DNA of 64,000 nucleotides from Clostridia bacterium (GCA_017464305.1 JAFUDS010000007.1:1-64000), one strand, 5' to 3'; positions 24,313 through 34,296 are shown, counted from the first letter of the stretch. A program made the numbers and translations. Notes: generated from the sequence alone by a model not told the origin.

Positions 24313-24462
24313 CCAAACTGCGGGCCTTCTGCTTTATCGAATATAAATTTCTGCCAGATTGTGCGCCATTTTGCTCTACGCATCTCATTCATCCTACAAA
24401 CTCCAATAAAAGGAAAGTGCCCTGCCGAAAAGCAAAGCACTTAGATCATAAGAATGCAGCTT
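24313..24462. other. Intergenic remnant, nothing recognised
   Basis: This is noncoding by eye. It continues from the broken HTH copy and is probably decayed mobile DNA. No RNA, repeat or promoter is supported. Confidence 0.4.
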
Positions 24463-24660
24463 TCATTCACGGTCTCCCGCTACGATGACTTCTGGTAAGC
24501 TGCCACCGTCGTTCGTCTCCACCGTCGCTGATGTCATCCCAGCTCGGCTTCGCAGACATTCAAAGCATCCGTTTATCGTGTGTAGTGTTCCGCGGCTCAC
24601 ATCTCTGTTTGCAAAGACGGTATAGCAATCAGCGCCCTTCTTGTCACCTTCGTTTTGCAT
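24463..24660 (-). CDS. Doubtful short ORF or gene remnant, 65 residues
   Basis: An open frame from ATG at 24658-24660 encodes MQNEGDKKGADCYTVF..., then ATVETNDGGSLPEVIVAGDRE. I do not recognise it and see no clear ribosome binding site. It sits beside the broken HTH gene and 14 bases from the end of the GH106-like gene. It may be the tail of a lost phage or mobile-element gene, or not coding at all. Confidence 0.25.
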   Translation of the reverse strand: MQNEGDKKGADCYTVFANRDVSRGTLHTINGCFECLRSRAGMTSATVETNDGGSLPEVIVAGDRE

Positions 24661-24674
24661 TGAATTTCCAACGA

Positions 24675-27311
24675 TCACCCCAGAATATGCAGCGTTACCT
24701 TCCCTGTCAATCCGCTGCCGCTGGACGGCACCGGGGCCAGCATCTTGTGGTATCCCTCCAGCAGGGGATAGCATTCCCTTTCCAGCGTCGTCGCCACTTC
24801 AATTCGCAGATGGTTGACACCCTTCTGGCCGGAAAGCTCGTACACCATGGGCGGGGCGATTTGAATACCGTGGCTCTCCCCGTTCAGGAAAACCTCCACG
24901 CCCTCCTGGGCATCCTCGATATTCAGCCGCAGCCGGGCGTCCTCGGGCAGCTCAAAATCGCATTCATACCGGACAAAGCCGGAGAATTCTGGCTGCTCCG
25001 CCGCCAACTGGTCTCCGTCGGGCAGGAGGGTTTCCACCGCTTCGGAGAAGGCAGGATATTCCGCCCCTTCGCAGGTGGAACGCCGCCAGCCCTGCAGTGA
25101 GATTTCCTTTCCCGGAGTCTCCGGCCCACGCAGCACTTCATCGCAACCGCCGCTGACCAGGAACAGGGACTTCAGGGGATGCACCGTCAGTTGATAGCCA
25201 TCCTCCGCTTGTTCCACCGGCAGACAACGGTTTTCCCAGGGATCATACAGGAAAGCCCCTTCCATAGAAATAGAAGGCTTCAATACACCCTGCCAGGGAT
25301 CGGTCCCCTCATTGACGATCATCGCCAGGGGCGTATCCCCCTGAATCTCCAGCAAGCGAATCCGCGGATTCGCCGGGGAAATGGCCGGCAAGGAGACACC
25401 CAAGGTGCGAACCTGCACCGCCAGGTGATCCACCGAAATCACTGGGCAGCCCTGCAGCGTCTCCGGCAGGGCGTCGCCGGTTTCGCTAATGAAGTCCGGC
25501 TTCCGCTCCACAAAGAACACGGGCACGCCCGCCTCCGCCAATCGTGCCAGGCCCCTGGCTGCGGCCACGCACAAGCTTGCACTTCCCGGCACGATCATGA
25601 CCTGATACTTCTGTCCATTGATCTGGAAGCTTCGATCGCTCGAGGTCTGGCATGTGTGATCATCCCCCAGCAGCTCCGCGGGCAGCACATGGTAATCAAT
25701 CTGGGCGTCATACAGCGCTCGTCCAGGAATCTCAAAGGCCATGGCCTTCGAATCGCACCATTCCGCTTCCCCATGGTACAGGATCCCAACGGGAATCTGG
25801 TGCCTGCCGGAGGAGGTCAGCTCCGCCACACGATTCATGTAAGCGATCAATTGACCAAAGTGCCGATATTGGGGATTATGCCCATGGGCATAGAAATGGG
25901 GCGGGCAGTCCGGGTCCGGGAAGGCTTTGCCGGTAAAGGCATGGGGCACAAAATAGTTGATGCCCCGCACCAGGAAATGATCCGCCAGATATTTCTCCAG
26001 CCGGACGCCTTCCTCCCAGCCATAGTTGCCGAAGATTTCGCACATGGCGCGGCCCTGCTTCCGAGGCTCCAACGCTGCTGGACTCTGGCCCAGCTTGGCC
26101 AGGCCGTAATGATAGAAAACACCGTCCCTGGCCGCGCCCATGGAATTCTGCCGGGGCTCTTCCTCGCCCTGGGGCAGCACCTGACCGCCGATATCATCAA
26201 TGCCAGCCATATCCTGCCCGCTCAGTCCCCGGAAATAATGCCCCAGGCTGGAGCCGGTCTTGCAATGATGCCCATTATCCTCAATCACGTGGCCAATGTA
26301 CATCACACCGTGCTCCCGACACCAGGAGCCGATCTGCTCGCTGAAGTTCTGGCTGACCAGGCGGGTCAGGCAGTCCATATAAGCCATATGCACCTGAGCG
26401 GTTTCCGGGTCCTTCTCCTGGCTCCATAGTCTGTTCAGCCGCGCAGCCCAGTTCTCTCCCAGGGTTTCCGCCACCGCGGCCTCCAGCTCCTGCCCCCAGG
26501 GCAAATCCTGCCGACAGCCCAGGGGATTATTTGTGTCATACATGAACCCATTGCCCAGCTCCGGTTCATCGGAGAAGAAGCCCACCAGGGTCTTTCCGAA
26601 GTCCGCCTGGTAATGTTGCCAATGGGCCTCGTACACCTCATCAATCAGCACCCGCACGCTGTCCCGCTGGGTCATGTTGATATAATCCCGATGGTATCCC
26701 GCGTTCCGGCTGATGACGGTCACCTGCAGCTTCGCCTCTCCGGGCGTTTTCCGGAAGGATACAGTTTCACCGGAGAACCGATCCGTCAGGTCTGTCACTT
26801 TCCCTCCCTGCACCAGCGCCACCCGCAGGATGCGATCATCCTCAAAGGTCCGGGCCGGGGGAATGCTGAACAGATGTTGTTCCATGAGATTGGCGGGCGT
26901 CCTGGTGGGAGCCTTCATCAAGCCTTCCGCCCGAAGATCCACCGTCACTTCCTCCACCTCGGTCGGAACATCCCAGGTGTTCAGAAAAATGCTTTGCCGG
27001 CAGAGGGCATCCGGCTTGTCCTTCAAGGCGCCATTGGCAAAGCCGGTGGGGAAATGGCTGTCATCCAGCACCCAAACCTTCATCCCCCGCTTCCGGGCCT
27101 CGTCCAGGATGACGTCCATATCCTGCCACCACTTAGGCCCACAGAAATCGGGATGGGGCCGGCTCTCCACGCATACCGCGCCGCAGTTGGCCCCATGAAT
27201 CACCTCCATCATTTTCCGCAGGGTGGCTTCGTCCTCCCCATGCTGCCAGAAGAAGGGAAGAATGTGGTTCTCTGCCTGCCCAGCCAATACCTTCTGAATT
27301 GTTTGGTTCAT
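24675..27311 (-). CDS. Large glycoside hydrolase, GH106-like
   Basis: This 878-residue intracellular protein has the arrangement of GH106-type alpha-L-rhamnosidases and relatives. An N-terminal barrel begins with FFWQHGEDEATLRKMMEVIHGANCGAVCVESRPHPDFCGPKWW and continues with MKVWVLDDSHFPTGFANG. Central EQIGSWCREHGVMYIGHVIEDNGHH is a candidate catalytic region. The C-terminal galactose-binding-like beta-sandwich (about 745-860) contains FSGFVRYECDFELPEDARLRLNIEDAQEGVEVFLNGE. There is no signal peptide. The start at 27311 is chosen for AGAGGGG upstream and because the N-terminus is conserved-looking from here. A longer frame runs into the upstream gene. It lies 17 bases after a DUF1593 gene, so it is operonic. 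The exact substrate (rhamnose, arabinose or similar) is not known. Confidence 0.65.
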   Translation of the reverse strand: MNQTIQKVLAGQAENHILPFFWQHGEDEATLRKMMEVIHGANCGAVCVESRPHPDFCGPKWWQDMDVILDEARKRGMKVWVLDDSHFPTGFANGALKDKPDALCRQSIFLNTWDVPTEVEEVTVDLRAEGLMKAPTRTPANLMEQHLFSIPPARTFEDDRILRVALVQGGKVTDLTDRFSGETVSFRKTPGEAKLQVTVISRNAGYHRDYINMTQRDSVRVLIDEVYEAHWQHYQADFGKTLVGFFSDEPELGNGFMYDTNNPLGCRQDLPWGQELEAAVAETLGENWAARLNRLWSQEKDPETAQVHMAYMDCLTRLVSQNFSEQIGSWCREHGVMYIGHVIEDNGHHCKTGSSLGHYFRGLSGQDMAGIDDIGGQVLPQGEEEPRQNSMGAARDGVFYHYGLAKLGQSPAALEPRKQGRAMCEIFGNYGWEEGVRLEKYLADHFLVRGINYFVPHAFTGKAFPDPDCPPHFYAHGHNPQYRHFGQLIAYMNRVAELTSSGRHQIPVGILYHGEAEWCDSKAMAFEIPGRALYDAQIDYHVLPAELLGDDHTCQTSSDRSFQINGQKYQVMIVPGSASLCVAAARGLARLAEAGVPVFFVERKPDFISETGDALPETLQGCPVISVDHLAVQVRTLGVSLPAISPANPRIRLLEIQGDTPLAMIVNEGTDPWQGVLKPSISMEGAFLYDPWENRCLPVEQAEDGYQLTVHPLKSLFLVSGGCDEVLRGPETPGKEISLQGWRRSTCEGAEYPAFSEAVETLLPDGDQLAAEQPEFSGFVRYECDFELPEDARLRLNIEDAQEGVEVFLNGESHGIQIAPPMVYELSGQKGVNHLRIEVATTLERECYPLLEGYHKMLAPVPSSGSGLTGKVTLHILG

Positions 27312-27328
27312 CTTATTTCCCCTCTCCC

Positions 27329-28816
27329 TTATTGCACTCGAAGAATCGCCTGCTGATAATAGGTCAAACGATAATGCCCTCCTGCCTGGGCCTTGAAAAC
27401 CACATGCAGAGTATCTCCCGGGGCGGCCTCCTTCGGAATCGATACGGTAAACTCCTCCCCCTCCTGCAACACCTGGGCCTTTTCCGCCCATGGGGCGCTG
27501 GCTTCCGGGTAGATCCGGGCTGTTACCTTGACCTCCGTCTCGTCAGGAGACGTGGCCTGGGCATGCAGCGTCAGGTCTTCTCCCGCCTTCACGGCGTGAT
27601 TCAGCCCTTCCGCAATGGTCAGCCGCGGGGCATGCTCCCCCTCCGCGAAGGTAGCGGCATCCACCCAGCCCACTCGGGCTGCGAAGTCCCGCTGCACGTC
27701 CGCCACATAGGGCCACATGGATTCCACCTCGGAGGTCTGGCCCGCCCGGTCCGTATAGTGATCCAGGGCCACGTCCCAAAGATTCAGCTTTTCCCCCTTG
27801 GAATTAAATTGATCCTCGATGGGCCGATACCGCCCCGCCATGCCTCCCCAGGCAAAGTTTTCCAGCGTCCGGAACCCCCAGGGGAACAGACAGATGTAGG
27901 TGGGGGAATCTCCCTCGGAGAGAAAATCATATTTTTCCGGCTTGAATCCCATCTTCGCCCCAAACCATTCGTTGACGATATTCGGGTTCGCGCCGAACTG
28001 ACCCGCCGGGCCCTCTCCTTCGTATTCGTGGCCGTCCAGCCAGGTGCAGTACCCCGCCGTCAGGGCGCTGCGCCCATCCAGAATCTCCTTCTTCATGAAA
28101 TCGGCTCGCAGGGTATCCTTGCTCTCTCCCTCCGGCATCACGAACCAGGGATAGGCATAGCTCCGCATCTGGAGGGTTTTAATGAAGGAGATTCCCGGCC
28201 AGCTTTCCGCCACATATTGCCGATAAGCCGGGTCCTGCTCGCCGCAGGCGGTGATGATCACCTTCTGGGTAATCTTCTCATGCAGTGCAGGCCACTCCGG
28301 GCTTTCCCCAAATTCATTTTCGATATCCATCAGTGCCCGGGCGATGGTATTGGTTCCGCCCCAAACCTGTAGATAGAGAGGCCGCTCATCCTCATCCAGA
28401 ATGTGAGTGCGAATCAGCTCCGAACCCTCGCTGGGGGCTTCCATCTCGCCCTCGTAGCCGATATTGCCAATCTTGGTGATGGACCGCAGATATTCCGGCG
28501 TCGGATACCCCTCCGCATGCTTTACCAACTGGGGATAATCCTTCTCATAATCGTCGATGACCTGCATCATCCAGTCCGTCCCCGGCCAGCGATAGGGCGC
28601 GTCATAGGGTCCGCTATCCTCGCTGGAGCCAAAGTCATCCTCCCGGATGTTCTTCGGTTTCACCGCGCCGGGAACCCCCTGCCAATGGAATTTAGAGGAG
28701 GTCTGCACAATGCCCTGCAGCTCTACCTCGTTTGCATAAAATAGAAAGTGGCGCAGTGAGTTCTGGTCGTCCACCTCTGCGTCCTGGGTAATGATGGTTC
28801 GAATCTTCTGGTCCAT
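27329..28816 (-). CDS. DUF1593 nucleoside-hydrolase-like protein
   Basis: This 495-residue protein starts with RTIITQDAEVDDQNSLRHFLFYANEVELQGIVQTSS. The Asp-rich D-x-E-V-D-D segment is diagnostic of the DUF1593 relatives of inosine-uridine nucleoside hydrolases, which bind Ca2+. The C-terminal part (about 400-495) is a beta-sandwich of the type found after this domain in cellulose-binding proteins. Family members sit in polysaccharide loci and may hydrolyse glycosidic bonds of odd sugars, but a reaction has not been firmly assigned. The start at 28816 follows AAGGAGG. There is no signal peptide. It is flanked by a GH3 gene 79 bases upstream and the GH106-like gene downstream. Confidence 0.85.
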   Translation of the reverse strand: MDQKIRTIITQDAEVDDQNSLRHFLFYANEVELQGIVQTSSKFHWQGVPGAVKPKNIREDDFGSSEDSGPYDAPYRWPGTDWMMQVIDDYEKDYPQLVKHAEGYPTPEYLRSITKIGNIGYEGEMEAPSEGSELIRTHILDEDERPLYLQVWGGTNTIARALMDIENEFGESPEWPALHEKITQKVIITACGEQDPAYRQYVAESWPGISFIKTLQMRSYAYPWFVMPEGESKDTLRADFMKKEILDGRSALTAGYCTWLDGHEYEGEGPAGQFGANPNIVNEWFGAKMGFKPEKYDFLSEGDSPTYICLFPWGFRTLENFAWGGMAGRYRPIEDQFNSKGEKLNLWDVALDHYTDRAGQTSEVESMWPYVADVQRDFAARVGWVDAATFAEGEHAPRLTIAEGLNHAVKAGEDLTLHAQATSPDETEVKVTARIYPEASAPWAEKAQVLQEGEEFTVSIPKEAAPGDTLHVVFKAQAGGHYRLTYYQQAILRVQ

Positions 28817-28895
28817 CAACAATCTCCTCCTTATTTTCGCGAAATGTATTTTCTTTCCTTTCCCTGGGCGGGGCAGGCTTTTTATTTTCTATTCA

Positions 28896-30593
28896 TCACA
28901 GATGGGCGTCCCATTTCCCGCAGAAGGGATCCACAGGATTCTGCCCCTGGAAGGAGCCCCGGCCCATCAGCTTTTCCACCAGCTGATGGATGCAATGATC
29001 GTTGTTGGAATAGCAGTTGATATAGGTCTTGACTCTCGGGAAATCCAGCAGATGGTAAGGATTTTCCAGGGAGACGAACACCGTCGGCACATCGTTGATG
29101 TAATGCCCGCAGTCCGCGCCCATGGGCTGTTTCCATTCGATGCGAACCACCGTCTGATTGCTCTTGGTGGAAAGATTGGCCACGTACAAAATCAGATCAT
29201 AATTCTGCACAATCTCTTCATATTTGGTCGTGAAGCCTTCCCCATAGGGCTGGGGAACAAAATCGTCCACCTGGAAGCCTTCCTTCTCCAGCAGCCCACG
29301 CACCTTGGCACAGGCGGCCGCCACCTTGTAATTTCCTTCTCCACCTGCCGGGGGCTCGATGGTGTAGAACAGAATACGCTTATATTTCTCCGGCGTCAGG
29401 GGCAGCACCCCGGGCTGCTCCTTCACCAGGGCAATGCCCTTCTCCGCGCATTCCTCCGCCCAGGCATGGTGCTGCGCGCAGCCCACGATCTCCTTGGCTT
29501 TCTCGGCGTTCACTTCCTTTACGCCCCGGTGCAGCCCCAGGGCCGCCTTCACCGCCAGAATCCGCGTTACGGCTTCATCCAGCCGCTCCGGCGTAATCAC
29601 GCCCTTGCGGATTCCCTCCAGCATGAAGCCATAATCCTCCTCCAGGTTCCGGGCGAACAGGAACATATCGCATCCCGCCGCGATGGAGGCGGGCACCGCG
29701 TCCCGTCGGCTCATGGCCAAGGTGTATCCCGCCATGGTGGTAGCGTCGGTGCAGATCAGCCCATTGAACCCCAGCTCTCCCCGCAGCAGCCCCTGCAGCA
29801 GCTCCGGGCTCAGGGAGCCAGGCAGCATCTCCTCGTCCCGAATCGTCGGATTCAGCCTCCTGGTCCAGGCGGGCTGCAGGATATGGCCAATCATGGCCGT
29901 CAGGGAGCCCGCCTCGATGCCTGCCTTGTAGGCAGCGCCATAGGTCTCCATCCAGGTGTCGCAATCCATGCTGTTGATGGAGGTCACCAGATGCTGATCC
30001 CGCTCGTCCTGCCCATCTCCAGGGAAGTGCTTGATGGAAGCTGCCAACCCCCGCGCCTGTACCGTGCGGACATAGGCAGCCCCCATCCGCCGAACCCGCT
30101 CCGGATCGCTGCCAAAGGTCCGGGTGTTGGTAATCGGATTGCGGAAATTGCTGTCGATATCGATGATCGGCGCGAAGGCCCAGTTCGCCCCTACGGCCTT
30201 TGCCTCCTCCGCGCAGACAGCGGCCATTTTCTCCGCCATAGCGGTCTCATCCGTGGCGGCAATCTCCATGGGAGAGCCCACCAGGGTTCCCTCAGAAACG
30301 ATGCCATTGCCGCCCTTTTCCAGGTTGGCGGCGATCAGCAGCGGAATCCTGCTGCGCTGCTGCAGCGTGTTGGTCGCCTGAACTGCCCGCTCCGTGGGGA
30401 TGACACGGTACATGCATCCGCCGGGGGACAGAATGCTGTACACATAGTCGAACTCCTCCTGCTTGGCTTCCTTAAACAGGACACAGAATAGCTGCCCTGC
30501 CTTTTCCTCCACAGACATGGCATCCCGGGTCTGGTTCACCCAGTCAATGGCCGCGTCATCCAGAAAAAAGGGATTTGCTTTTAAATTAACCAT
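28896..30593 (-). CDS. GH3 family beta-N-acetylhexosaminidase-like hydrolase
   Basis: The 565-residue enzyme contains a classical GH3 N-terminal barrel (about 25-345). It has ANWAFAPIIDID, the NagZ-type loop KHFPGDG (about 188-194) with following D-E-R-D-Q-H, and the nucleophile Asp in GLICTDATTM. A shorter C-terminal alpha/beta domain of about 200 residues follows. The KHFPG-x-G loop, whose His acts as acid/base in NagZ enzymes, supports a hexosaminidase or phosphorylase-like activity and not a plain beta-glucosidase. There is no signal peptide. It heads the three-gene run GH3, DUF1593, GH106-like. The start has AGGAGG upstream. Confidence 0.85.
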   Translation of the reverse strand: MVNLKANPFFLDDAAIDWVNQTRDAMSVEEKAGQLFCVLFKEAKQEEFDYVYSILSPGGCMYRVIPTERAVQATNTLQQRSRIPLLIAANLEKGGNGIVSEGTLVGSPMEIAATDETAMAEKMAAVCAEEAKAVGANWAFAPIIDIDSNFRNPITNTRTFGSDPERVRRMGAAYVRTVQARGLAASIKHFPGDGQDERDQHLVTSINSMDCDTWMETYGAAYKAGIEAGSLTAMIGHILQPAWTRRLNPTIRDEEMLPGSLSPELLQGLLRGELGFNGLICTDATTMAGYTLAMSRRDAVPASIAAGCDMFLFARNLEEDYGFMLEGIRKGVITPERLDEAVTRILAVKAALGLHRGVKEVNAEKAKEIVGCAQHHAWAEECAEKGIALVKEQPGVLPLTPEKYKRILFYTIEPPAGGEGNYKVAAACAKVRGLLEKEGFQVDDFVPQPYGEGFTTKYEEIVQNYDLILYVANLSTKSNQTVVRIEWKQPMGADCGHYINDVPTVFVSLENPYHLLDFPRVKTYINCYSNNDHCIHQLVEKLMGRGSFQGQNPVDPFCGKWDAHL

Positions 30594-30675
30594 ATGTTCT
30601 CCTCCTGAAACTCCTTGAGGATTTGCTTTTCTTCATTTTATACCCTGCGTCTTGTTTCGTCAAATGCATCGAAGC

Positions 30676-30827
30676 ATGCATCCGCCATGCTGCTGCACAC
30701 CCGAACCTCCGTAGCGGACATTGGTTACATGGTTGGTTATGAAAATCCAGAATCCTTCATCCGCGCTTTCCAGAAGGTTTATGGCTGTTCCCCTTCCGTG
30801 TATCGAAAGAACGGCAATCCATCGTGA
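30676..30827 (+). pseudogene. AraC-family regulator, C-terminal relic
   Basis: The plus frame encodes the second HTH of AraC regulators: AMLLHTRTSVADIGYMVGYENPESFIRAFQKVYGCSPSVYRKNG, then a stop. The upstream DNA does not extend the domain in frame and lacks the other five-sixths of the protein, so this is a remnant. It sits between the GH3-DUF1593 run and the convergent GH78 gene. Confidence 0.8.
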
Positions 30828-30834
30828 TAAACAG

Positions 30835-30874
30835 CGACGCCCTGGAGGGATTTCTTCTCCCAGGGCGTCGTTTT
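30835..30874. terminator. Strong hairpin at the end of the GH78 gene and AraC relic
   Basis: An 11-base stem, CGACGCCCTGG and CCAGGGCGTCG, is followed by TTTT on the plus strand. On the minus strand it follows the GH78 stop, with weak T residues. It is probably used in both directions. Confidence 0.65.
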
Positions 30875-30885
30875 GTCATGTTCTC

Positions 30886-33800
30886 CTACAGCTGAAACTC
30901 GTAAGTACCCGCCTGCAGGGCAAAGATCGCTTTTTCCTGGCCATGGTGTTCCCTCCTGCCCAGGAAGCGAGCGCCCTCCATCGCAGGGATCCGGGCCGCT
31001 GCTTCCTTCGAAATCGGCAGATACAGTGTCGCCGTCGTATTGGCCGGTACCACGGCCCGATAAGACGTCAGTTTCCCTTGCTCCGCTGTCCATTCCGAAT
31101 GAATCGTGCCATAAATAGAATCGTAGGAGGCCTTCAGCCAGGCAAAGCTTCCCCCTGGCGTGGGCTGCAGCAGGAAGCTTTGGAAGCCGGACACATCCTC
31201 CCGCTGGATCCCCGCCTGATATTCTATCATCCAGGAAGCCACCGCTCCCAGCGAATAATGATTAAAGGAATTCATGCCGTTCTGGCCGCCAAAGCCATTT
31301 TCAATCGTATAGGAATTCCACCGTTCCCAGACGGAGGTGGCCCCATTGAGCACCGGATAGAACCAGGAGGGGTAGTTGGTCTGTTCGAACAGCCGATAGG
31401 CCGTCTCTGCCTCTCCTCCCCGCGTCAGCGCCGGCAGCAACGGCCCGGTGCCCATGAATCCCGTCGTCATGGTATATCCCGTTCTTTCGCAGGCCGCCTG
31501 CAAACGCTGGTTCGCCCGGGCCTTGTTTTCCTCCGTAAACACCTCGCACATCAGCGGCAGCGCATAGGACGCCTGCGTATCCTGAATTGTCCCATCCGCT
31601 GCCTGGGTTTGACCTTCGTCATTCACAAAGGTAAGATTCCATTCCGTCTGCAGCCCATCCCCATACTCCAGAAAGCGCTGTGCGTCCGCATCGATTCCCA
31701 GCAGCCTGGCCATCCGTTCCGCAATCCGTACGCTGCGATAGAACTGGGCATTGTCCATCAGCATGCAATCCGTATCCTGCAGGGACAAATGATCTCCCAG
31801 AAAGCCAATATGACTCGTCAGATATTGTTTCCCCGGTGCTTTTTCCATCATCATCCCTTCGATGTGCCGCCGCACACTGGGATAATTCTCCTCCAGGGTC
31901 TTCCGATCCCCATACTGCAGGAAGGTCTGCCAGGGGATCACCACCCCCGCCGCGTTCCAGGTATATCCCAGCGCGAAGGCCTCGCCCGCCTCCATGTAAG
32001 GGGGTGCATAGAGATGGAAGGTGCCATCCCTCCCCTGGGCATCCCGTTGCAGCAGATTATAGAATCCATAGAAGGCGGACATATCCGCCAGATAGGTGGC
32101 AGTTTCGCTGAAAACCTGGGCGTCCCCTGCCCATCCCAGCCGCTCATCCCGCTGGGGGCAATCCGTAGGGATGGAAAGATGATTTCCCACAGTGGAGCGG
32201 AGGCAATTGGTAAACAGCTGATTGGCCAGGGGATGGGAGGATTCATATTGGGCCGTTTCATGAACAGAGCTCAGCACAATACCTCGGATGTTTTCCGCCG
32301 GCAGGGGCGCGGAGAGCCCGGAGATTTCCACATAGCGATAGCCATGGAAGGTATAAACCGGGCAAAATACCTCGTCCTTCTCCCCCTTCATGGTATACCG
32401 ATCCGTCGCCAGGGCGCCCCGCAGATTCTCTGTCAAAATCATTCCGGCCAAGTCGCCATAGCAATAGGGGTTATCCGCTGGCAGGCGGGGATAGAGAATC
32501 TCCGCGTAGCGAATGGTCACCTTTCGGCCAGCCTCCCCCTGGGGGAAGGTGATCTCCGGGATTCCGACCATGTTGATTCCCATATCATATAGATATACCG
32601 TGTCCTGATCCTCTCCCCGGGTCTCCGTGCCCACATAGGACGCAGAAAGCGTTTCCGTGTGGAAAATCCCCGAATCGGGCTTGGCCTGCAGCAGGGGCTC
32701 CCGGCCCCGCACCCGGTTCTCCATTCGGCAGGCGCCACGCCATCCTTCCGCGGAGAAGCCAGGGCAATCCCATCCCGCCACGTTTTTCTCCCGGGTGGCG
32801 TCGTAAATCTCCCCATTGAAATTGCCAGCATAGCGGACGGGCCCCTGCCCGAAATACTGCCAGCTGCAATCGCTGGGAAGGTACGCTTTCCGGCCATCGC
32901 GGTAAGTAACTACCAGCAGCGCCAGCAGCCCCTCCCGGTCTCCATACCAGTTCTGAAACTCCAGGGAATAAAACAGCTGATCCTGATACCATCCTGAGGC
33001 CAGGGTTGCCCCCAGGGCATTCTGTCCCGCCTGCAGAAGGGAGGTTACTTCATAAGCGGTATAGAAGATCCGGGAGCAGAAATCCATATCCCCATTGGCC
33101 AGGTATTCTTCTCCCACCTTCTGCCCATTGATCCGCATCTCATAGATTCCCCGGGCCGCCACATACAGCCGGGCGGAGGCCACCTCCCCTTCCAGGGAGA
33201 ATTCCCGGCGCAGCATGGGCTGGCTGCCATAGGAAGGATCCGCATAGGCCAGCGTTCCCGGAGAAACCAGCATCTGATCCTCCTGCAGGGCGACACCCGT
33301 CCGGCCCTCGAAGATGGCATAAGTAGCGCCTGTCTCGGCGCCAAAGATCTGTGCCTGCTCCCCGCCGTAATGATGAATGGTATAATCCGAAAATACCGCG
33401 GTGGTCTGTTCATCTGTCGTAAATCCCACCTGGCATAGCCGGGGATAAACGGGGACATCCAATACCTTGCGCAGGGGATTCAGAATCAAATGGGTATGCT
33501 CCGTGACCTGGCGCATGTTGGTGCTCACCATCCGAGGATCCTCCCTTGTTTCCAAGGGAACACCATCAATGGTCATGACCTCCATCTGGTTGCCGGAAAC
33601 CACAATCTCAAAGGCATGCTCTTCGAAGCGATTCTCCGCGTGGATTACCTCCAGGGGAACCTTCATGGTCTCAATGACCCTCTCCTCCTGCTCTCCAGGG
33701 GCATAGCCCTTTCGGCTCACCATGACCTGGGCGGGCAGCTCTGACACGTCGAGGCGATAAGCGATGTAGTTTTCGCCATGAATCAGGTAATTATTCTTCG

Positions 33801-34296
33801 TGGAGGAATTCAGCCGGGGATCGCTGGCGCCAAAAACGATGCCGGCTCTTTTTCCTCCTGGCTGCATCTGCATTTTATATTTGATTCGAAAAACCGGCAG
33901 CGTCTCCGCCGCGAGGGCGATCTCATCCGGGCCAATCCACTCCGCTCCATGCCAGGCTGCCAGGGTCCGGCCCATGAGTCCGGTGGAAAAATGGGAGGAG
34001 GCCTCCAGCGCCTCTCCCAACTCATCCCAGACGGTGACCTGCCAGGTGTAATCCGTCTCCGGTTGAAGGGGAACTGCTGTTTCCGGATAGCGAATACCTA
34101 CGGAACGGCTCTTCTCCACCCTTCCGCTATCCCAGGTTATGCTGTTTCCAGACTGGACCGTCACGCGATATGCTTTCTGACAGGCGCCGTGGCACGCAGC
34201 ATTCATTTGCCAGGAAAAGGAAGGGTGTGGATCATCCACAGCAAGCGGTTCCACCCGATGGTTCGTTCTCAAATTCAGGATCGTTCTCTCTTTCAT
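30886..34296 (-). CDS. GH78 alpha-L-rhamnosidase
   Basis: This 1136-residue enzyme belongs to glycoside hydrolase family 78, which removes alpha-linked L-rhamnose from pectin rhamnogalacturonan, flavonoids or glycolipids. It shows N-terminal beta-sandwich domains (about 10-470), a carbohydrate-binding-like module with GIYEMRINGQKVGEEYLANG, and the (alpha/alpha)6 barrel. The barrel starts near SIPTDCPQRDERLGWAGDAQ and carries the conserved acidic cluster of bacterial rhamnosidases. A C-terminal beta-sandwich closes the chain. There is no signal peptide. The start at 34296 is chosen for GGAGGAAGGA upstream. A longer frame runs through a GH95 relic and is not used. An ACTAAAT-type site lies 85 bases upstream, linking it to the LacI regulon. 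Confidence 0.93.
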   Translation of the reverse strand: MKERTILNLRTNHRVEPLAVDDPHPSFSWQMNAACHGACQKAYRVTVQSGNSITWDSGRVEKSRSVGIRYPETAVPLQPETDYTWQVTVWDELGEALEASSHFSTGLMGRTLAAWHGAEWIGPDEIALAAETLPVFRIKYKMQMQPGGKRAGIVFGASDPRLNSSTKNNYLIHGENYIAYRLDVSELPAQVMVSRKGYAPGEQEERVIETMKVPLEVIHAENRFEEHAFEIVVSGNQMEVMTIDGVPLETREDPRMVSTNMRQVTEHTHLILNPLRKVLDVPVYPRLCQVGFTTDEQTTAVFSDYTIHHYGGEQAQIFGAETGATYAIFEGRTGVALQEDQMLVSPGTLAYADPSYGSQPMLRREFSLEGEVASARLYVAARGIYEMRINGQKVGEEYLANGDMDFCSRIFYTAYEVTSLLQAGQNALGATLASGWYQDQLFYSLEFQNWYGDREGLLALLVVTYRDGRKAYLPSDCSWQYFGQGPVRYAGNFNGEIYDATREKNVAGWDCPGFSAEGWRGACRMENRVRGREPLLQAKPDSGIFHTETLSASYVGTETRGEDQDTVYLYDMGINMVGIPEITFPQGEAGRKVTIRYAEILYPRLPADNPYCYGDLAGMILTENLRGALATDRYTMKGEKDEVFCPVYTFHGYRYVEISGLSAPLPAENIRGIVLSSVHETAQYESSHPLANQLFTNCLRSTVGNHLSIPTDCPQRDERLGWAGDAQVFSETATYLADMSAFYGFYNLLQRDAQGRDGTFHLYAPPYMEAGEAFALGYTWNAAGVVIPWQTFLQYGDRKTLEENYPSVRRHIEGMMMEKAPGKQYLTSHIGFLGDHLSLQDTDCMLMDNAQFYRSVRIAERMARLLGIDADAQRFLEYGDGLQTEWNLTFVNDEGQTQAADGTIQDTQASYALPLMCEVFTEENKARANQRLQAACERTGYTMTTGFMGTGPLLPALTRGGEAETAYRLFEQTNYPSWFYPVLNGATSVWERWNSYTIENGFGGQNGMNSFNHYSLGAVASWMIEYQAGIQREDVSGFQSFLLQPTPGGSFAWLKASYDSIYGTIHSEWTAEQGKLTSYRAVVPANTTATLYLPISKEAAARIPAMEGARFLGRREHHGQEKAIFALQAGTYEFQL

